Source: Candidatus Thiodubiliella endoseptemdiera | GTDB taxonomy: Bacteria; Pseudomonadota; Gammaproteobacteria; PS1; Pseudothioglobaceae | Length of the DNA: 64,000 nucleotides | NCBI GenBank assembly: GCA_013416635.1 | Contig: JACCHT010000001.1 | Span: 434,001 to 498,000 of the forward strand | Direction of reading: 5' to 3' | Shown here: one piece after another, positions 59,664-64,000 of the stretch | How positions within the stretch are numbered: position 1 is the first letter of the stretch | Layout of the letters: each line of letters opens with the position of its first letter | Translations under genes and position numbers: made by a program | The notes under the pieces: generated by a model | Told to the model about the DNA's origin: nothing | Database searches by the model: none | The model's input: only the letters and a program-made list of their open reading frames with translations

Positions 59664-61416
59664 CAACATTCTCCTGCAACCAATATTCTAGCAACGCCAA
59701 ATGCCACAGGCGTGAACCATTGAGTGCAGTCATATATTGCTCGGGTTGATTAATCACTTTTTGCACAAAATTCTGATTGTAAACCCCTCGATTAATACAG
59801 CGACTGGAATTTAAAATATCAGACATAAATTCTAAAAATTCACCCCGCACATATTTAAGTGCTGGCATTGGAAAATAACCTTTTTTCCTATCAATCACGC
59901 TGTCGGGCAACAATCCACGAGAGATTTGTTTCAATGGATATTTACCCTCTTCGCTCATTTTTAGACTCGGTGGTATGCACAATGCATGCTCAACTAACGC
60001 CGTGTCCATAAATGGTACTCGCGCTTCCAACCCCCACGCCATGGTCATATTATCCACCCGCTTAACAGGGTCATCTACCACCAAACGAGTAATGTCCGTG
60101 CGAAATACTTTATCCATAAATTCATCAGCATTAGCTTTATCAAACTCTTTATTGAGCCATTCTTGGGTATGGTTGCCCGTGTGATATTGTGCATTGACAG
60201 TTTGCAAATATTCTTCATAAGACCTGTCAATATAATGTTTAGCAAAGCGTTCAAACTCGCTACCCGACTCTTTTTGCATGCGTGCATACCAAAAATACCC
60301 TGCAAATGCCTCATCAGCACCCTGCCCTGATAAAACCACCTTAATGTGTTTAGAAACTTGTTCAGAAAGCAAATAAAACGCCACAGCATCCTGCCCCACC
60401 ATCGGTTCTGCCATATTCGACACTGCCTCACCCAGTCGTGGCAAAACTTGACGATTGCTCACCACATATTTTTCGTGTTTAGTATTAAAACGCCTGACAA
60501 TTTGGTCAGAATATTCAAATTCTGACCCTGCTTCGCCCCCTATATCCTCAAAACCAATAGAAAATGTGCGAATATCTTGATGCCCCGCCTCACTCAAAAG
60601 CCCTACTAACAAAGAAGAATCCAACCCACCCGAAAGTAACACCCCAATTGGTACATCAGCTGCTAACATTCTTTTATCTACCGCCTTAATCAACAGATCA
60701 TGGGTTTTTTCCAAATATTCTTCATTGTTCAATCCCGTTCTTTGTGCCTTCGGTTGCCAATATATTTTCTCAGTAATCTTGCCTTGTGCATCAATCATCA
60801 GCGTCGTCGCAGGTTTAATTTTATGCACTCCGTTAAGAATGGTATTTGGTGCTGGCACCACGCCATGCAAGGATAATTGCTGTTGCAACGCCACTGAATT
60901 GATACCACTATCCACCCCAATCGCTATCAGTGCTTGCGTATTAGAAGCAAAACTAAACGCTCCATCAGTCAAATTAAAATACAACGGCTTAATCCCCATT
61001 CTGTCGCGTGCCACAAATAAATGTGTACCGTTCCAAATACAAAACGCAAACATACCATCCAAATGTTTAACACAGTCTTCACCCCAATGATGATAAGCTT
61101 TGAGTATAACTTCGGTATCTGAGGTAGAAAAAAAACGATAACCACGCTGAATTAAATCCGCACGCAAGGATTGATAATTATAAATCGTGCCATTAAACAC
61201 TAAAGTCAAATTAAGCGTTTCATCCACCATCGGCTGATGGGCGTGATTAGACAAATCAATAATACTCAAACGCCGATGCCCAAAACCAACCATCCTATCC
61301 GACCAAATCCCCTCGTTGTCAGGGCCTCGTCGTGCAATTTTTTGCATCATTACTTCTAAATTCTTTGACTCAACCGCCTGATTGTCAAATCTTAATTGCC
61401 CACAAATTCCGCACAT
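59656..61416 (-). CDS. Asparagine synthase-like amidotransferase, probable NAGGN (N-acetylglutaminylglutamine amide) type
   Basis: Protein of 586 residues. The class II glutaminase domain starts at the processed Cys ([10 protein letters not shown]) with [20 protein letters not shown] and [10 protein letters not shown]. The synthetase domain has [17 protein letters not shown] (PP-loop) and [15 protein letters not shown]. Segments such as [20 protein letters not shown] and [15 protein letters not shown] look closest to the NAGGN osmolyte amidotransferases and less to AsnB, but this is by eye. Its usual acetyltransferase partner is not in the window. It is translationally coupled to rnhA. Confidence 0.75.
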   Translation of the reverse strand: MCGICGQLRFDNQAVESKNLEVMMQKIARRGPDNEGIWSDRMVGFGHRRLSIIDLSNHAHQPMVDETLNLTLVFNGTIYNYQSLRADLIQRGYRFFSTSDTEVILKAYHHWGEDCVKHLDGMFAFCIWNGTHLFVARDRMGIKPLYFNLTDGAFSFASNTQALIAIGVDSGINSVALQQQLSLHGVVPAPNTILNGVHKIKPATTLMIDAQGKITEKIYWQPKAQRTGLNNEEYLEKTHDLLIKAVDKRMLAADVPIGVLLSGGLDSSLLVGLLSEAGHQDIRTFSIGFEDIGGEAGSEFEYSDQIVRRFNTKHEKYVVSNRQVLPRLGEAVSNMAEPMVGQDAVAFYLLSEQVSKHIKVVLSGQGADEAFAGYFWYARMQKESGSEFERFAKHYIDRSYEEYLQTVNAQYHTGNHTQEWLNKEFDKANADEFMDKVFRTDITRLVVDDPVKRVDNMTMAWGLEARVPFMDTALVEHALCIPPSLKMSEEGKYPLKQISRGLLPDSVIDRKKGYFPMPALKYVRGEFLEFMSDILNSSRCINRGVYNQNFVQKVINQPEQYMTALNGSRLWHLALLEYWLQENVDG

Positions 61417-61464
61417 AGGTTTAATGAAAATGTAAAATGAGTTATTTTATCGTTAATTACAACA

Positions 61465-62856
61465 ATGGCTCAAACACTTTACGACAAATTAATAAGTGCA
61501 CACATCGTGCGTGAAGAAGAAACCACTTCGCTCATCTATATTGACCGCCAACTTATCCACGAAGTAACTTCGCCCCAAGCCTTTGAGGGCTTGCAATTGG
61601 CTGGTAGAAAGCCGTGGCGTATTGAAGCAAGTTTTGCCGTCCCCGACCACAATGTTCCAACCACAGAACGCTCATCAGGGGTGAGTGGTATTGAAGACCC
61701 GATTTCTAAATTGCAAATTGAAACGCTGGATAAAAACTGTGCTGATTTTGGCATTACCGAAATTGAAATGAACGATATTCGTCAAGGCATTGTCCATGTG
61801 GTTGGCCCTGAACAAGGGGCAACTTTGCCAGGGATGAGCATCGTTTGTGGCGACTCGCATACTTCCACGCATGGTGCGTTGGGTGCGTTAGCATTTGGTA
61901 TCGGCACTTCTGAAGTTGAGCATGTTTTAGCTACGGGCTGTCTATGGCAATCTAAATCAAAAAATCTCAATATTGAAGTAACAGGTATTCTCAATGAAAA
62001 TGTCAGTGCTAAAGACATTGCCTTATATATCATCGGTCAAATCGGCACCGCAGGTGGCACAGGTTTTGCCATTGAATTTACAGGCGACACCATTCAAAAT
62101 TTATCCATCGAAGGCAGAATGACGCTGTGCAATATGGCAATTGAAGCTGGTGCACGCGTAGGCATAGTGGCTGTGGATGCCAAAACCATTGACTATGTCC
62201 AAGGTCGTCCACTGGCACCAACAGGCACTGAATGGGACAAGGCAGTTAACTATTGGCAGACACTGCACTCAGATGAGGGGGCATTTTTTGACAAAACCCT
62301 CTGTTTTAACGCCGAAGACATTAAACCACAAGTTACCTGGGGCACTTCACCAGAAATGGTAGTTGCCATTGATGAATACATACCCAATCCAAACAATGCA
62401 AAAAATGCAGTTGAAAAAACCAGCTGGGAAAACGCTTTAAATTACACCCAACTCACAGCAGACACCAAAATCAGCGACATCCAAATCGACAAAGTCTTTA
62501 TCGGCTCCTGCACCAACGCTCGCATCGAAGATTTACGCATTGCTGCCACTGTTTTAAAAGACCAACACATCGCCGACAACATCAAACTCGCCTTAATCGT
62601 CCCCGGCTCAGGATTGATTAAAAAACAAGCCGAAGTCGAAGGTTTAGACAAAATATTTACCCAAGCAGGTTTTGAATGGCGTGAAGCAGGCTGCTCAATG
62701 TGCCTAGCCATGAACGCCGACAAATTAGAAGTCGGTGAACGCTGTGCCAGCACCTCAAACCGTAACTTTGAAGGTCGCCAAGGACAAGGCTCATTTACCC
62801 ATTTAGTCAGCCCTTATACTGCGGCTAAAAGTGCGATTGCTGGGAGGTTTTGCTAA
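61465..62856 (+). CDS. leuC: 3-isopropylmalate dehydratase large subunit LeuC
   Basis: Aconitase-family 4Fe-4S enzyme of leucine biosynthesis, 463 residues. [52 protein letters not shown] and GCSMCLAMN include the three cluster cysteines. The frame is intact. leuD normally follows directly; here an unrelated gene intervenes, overlapping the stop as TAATG. Confidence 0.96.
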   Translation: MAQTLYDKLISAHIVREEETTSLIYIDRQLIHEVTSPQAFEGLQLAGRKPWRIEASFAVPDHNVPTTERSSGVSGIEDPISKLQIETLDKNCADFGITEIEMNDIRQGIVHVVGPEQGATLPGMSIVCGDSHTSTHGALGALAFGIGTSEVEHVLATGCLWQSKSKNLNIEVTGILNENVSAKDIALYIIGQIGTAGGTGFAIEFTGDTIQNLSIEGRMTLCNMAIEAGARVGIVAVDAKTIDYVQGRPLAPTGTEWDKAVNYWQTLHSDEGAFFDKTLCFNAEDIKPQVTWGTSPEMVVAIDEYIPNPNNAKNAVEKTSWENALNYTQLTADTKISDIQIDKVFIGSCTNARIEDLRIAATVLKDQHIADNIKLALIVPGSGLIKKQAEVEGLDKIFTQAGFEWREAGCSMCLAMNADKLEVGERCASTSNRNFEGRQGQGSFTHLVSPYTAAKSAIAGRFC

Positions 62857-63518
62857 TGAATAACTTATTTAATGATGATTTTGTATTAGATGTAAAAAGC
62901 AATCTTGAAAATAAATCTTATGCTTGCCTCATAGATATACTTGACATGGCTATTGAAAGCAATCAAAAAGGGCATTATATAGAGGCAATTAATTTTCTTA
63001 CATATGTAAGAGAAAATTTCAAACTTGGTGTTCTATTAGATTTTGATTTTGATCATTATTATAATAATCCTGATAATCTTATCAATTTACTTCAAAATAT
63101 AAAAGACCAGATACAACCTCAAATTTTAAAAGATTCTCACTTAGAAAGATTTGATTCGCTATTTTCAAATGATTTTTTATATGAATTTTCAGAAGAAAGT
63201 ATCTCTAAAATACAAACTTTAATTAATGAATTAAGGGAACTAGTTAACTCGTCAGATTTATTTGAAGCCGAACACAAGCAAAGATTATTAAAAAGACTAG
63301 AAAAATTACAATCCGAAATACATAAAAAGATGTCTGATGTTGATAGATTTTGGGGGTTAATTGGCGATGCAGGTGTTGTAATTGGAAAATTTGGAAAGGA
63401 CGCCGAACCATTTGTAAATATAATTAAAAAAATATCGGGACTAGTTTGGAAAACTCAATCACAATCTGAAGAATTACCTGAAAATAACAAACATCCATTG
63501 TTAGAAAATACTGAATAA
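62856..63518 (+). CDS. Unrecognised gene inserted between leuC and leuD
   Basis: Protein of 220 residues, not assigned to a named family. The N-terminal half is acidic and helical ([24 protein letters not shown]). The C-terminal half has a likely coiled coil ([39 protein letters not shown]) and a small conserved-looking block [21 protein letters not shown]. It is clearly more AT-rich than leuC and leuD. Its ATG overlaps the leuC stop, and it ends one base before the leuD start. ATGAATAA occurs at both its own start and the leuD start. It is probably a horizontally gained cassette; the role is unknown. Confidence 0.75.
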   Translation: MNNLFNDDFVLDVKSNLENKSYACLIDILDMAIESNQKGHYIEAINFLTYVRENFKLGVLLDFDFDHYYNNPDNLINLLQNIKDQIQPQILKDSHLERFDSLFSNDFLYEFSEESISKIQTLINELRELVNSSDLFEAEHKQRLLKRLEKLQSEIHKKMSDVDRFWGLIGDAGVVIGKFGKDAEPFVNIIKKISGLVWKTQSQSEELPENNKHPLLENTE

Positions 63519-63519
63519 T

Positions 63520-64000
63520 ATGAATAAATTTACTACACTAACTTCCATTGCCACGCCACTTGACCGTGCCAATGTAGATACCGATGCAATTATCCCCAAG
63601 CAATTCTTAAAATCAATTAAACGCTCGGGTTTTGGCGTCAATCTTTTCGATGAATGGCGCTATTTAGACCATGGGGAAGTGGGAATGGACAATTCAAAAC
63701 GCCCACTGAATAAGGAATTTATCCTCAATAACCCAAAATATAAAGGGGCAAAAATCTTGTTGGCTCGTGAGAATTTTGGCTGTGGCTCATCACGGGAGCA
63801 TGCACCTTGGGCGTTAGAAGATTATGGTTTTCGTGCGATTATTGCACCGAGTTTTGCAGATATTTTTTATAATAATTGTTTTAAAAACGGCATTTTACCC
63901 ATCGTGCAAGACAATAGCATAATGGACGCATTATTTGCCTTTAATGGAGAAATTGGCATTGATTTAGACGCACAAACTGTAACAGCGAATAATGAGACTT
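63520..64000 (+). CDS. leuD: 3-isopropylmalate dehydratase small subunit LeuD (partial, runs off the window)
   Basis: The first 160 residues of the swivelling small subunit. [61 protein letters not shown] and [17 protein letters not shown] are typical and in one frame. The window ends about 50 residues before the expected stop. It remains in the leu operon despite the inserted gene upstream. Confidence 0.95.
   Translation, partial: MNKFTTLTSIATPLDRANVDTDAIIPKQFLKSIKRSGFGVNLFDEWRYLDHGEVGMDNSKRPLNKEFILNNPKYKGAKILLARENFGCGSSREHAPWALEDYGFRAIIAPSFADIFYNNCFKNGILPIVQDNSIMDALFAFNGEIGIDLDAQTVTANNET

Overview
The window looks like part of the chromosome of an AT-rich gammaproteobacterium. Gene content and protein style (Ccm cytochrome c maturation, MEP isoprenoid genes, export-type rhodanese domain proteins, pentapeptide proteins with AQCQG-type repeats) most resemble the sulfur-oxidising SUP05/Thioglobus group and its bivalve symbionts. 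That placement is inference from protein similarity by eye, not a search result. Most of the 64 kb is housekeeping DNA: recJ-lspA-MFS, fabI, ppiD, tRNA-Asp/Val, ccmC-D-E-G, tsaB-mtgA-radC, rpsF-rpsR-rplI-dnaB-alr-cpdA, hisS-yfgM-der, pyrG, map, aspS, nadA, yebC, purL, dxs, ispG-rlmN, HU, smpB, ratA, rnhA, leuC-leuD.

Three accessory layers sit on this backbone. (1) Eleven nearly identical 160-161 bp MITE-like elements plus one solo terminal repeat. They have 18-bp terminal inverted repeats (GAGACCTTTGCATAAATA) and mostly perfect 5-bp target duplications, and no transposase is visible. They sit in intergenic gaps, directly upstream of rpsF, dnaB and hisS, inside the pyrG stop codon, and at the broken ends of two gene remnants (a LytTR regulator and a probable RluA-type pseudouridine synthase). 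(2) A type I restriction-modification island (12.3-20.7 kb) with hsdM, a HEPN/MNT pair, hsdS, a Bro-N protein, a decayed ImmA/IrrE-PIN pair and hsdR, carrying many frameshifts and one nonsense codon. (3) Small insertions between housekeeping genes: an SMC/OLD-like AAA ATPase overlapped by a small protein with a PD-(D/E)xK-like motif between aspS and nadA; a decayed membrane pentapeptide-repeat gene before purL; and an unrecognised gene placed exactly between leuC and leuD, flanked by an ATGAATAA direct repeat.

A notable property is the number of single-base frameshifts in genes that should be essential or are normally intact (lspA, fabI, ccmC, tsaB, dnaB, hisS, pyrG, purL), several in short homopolymers. 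Sequencing or assembly indels are the simplest explanation, with real decay or slippage rescue as alternatives. This makes every pseudogene call here provisional, except those backed by truncation or several lesions. Frameshift positions given below are approximate and were found by joining reading frames by eye.

The best candidates for something new are the ATPase/nuclease-like pair at 36.5-38.3 kb, the cassette-like gene inside leuCD, and the MITE family with its gene-edge effects.
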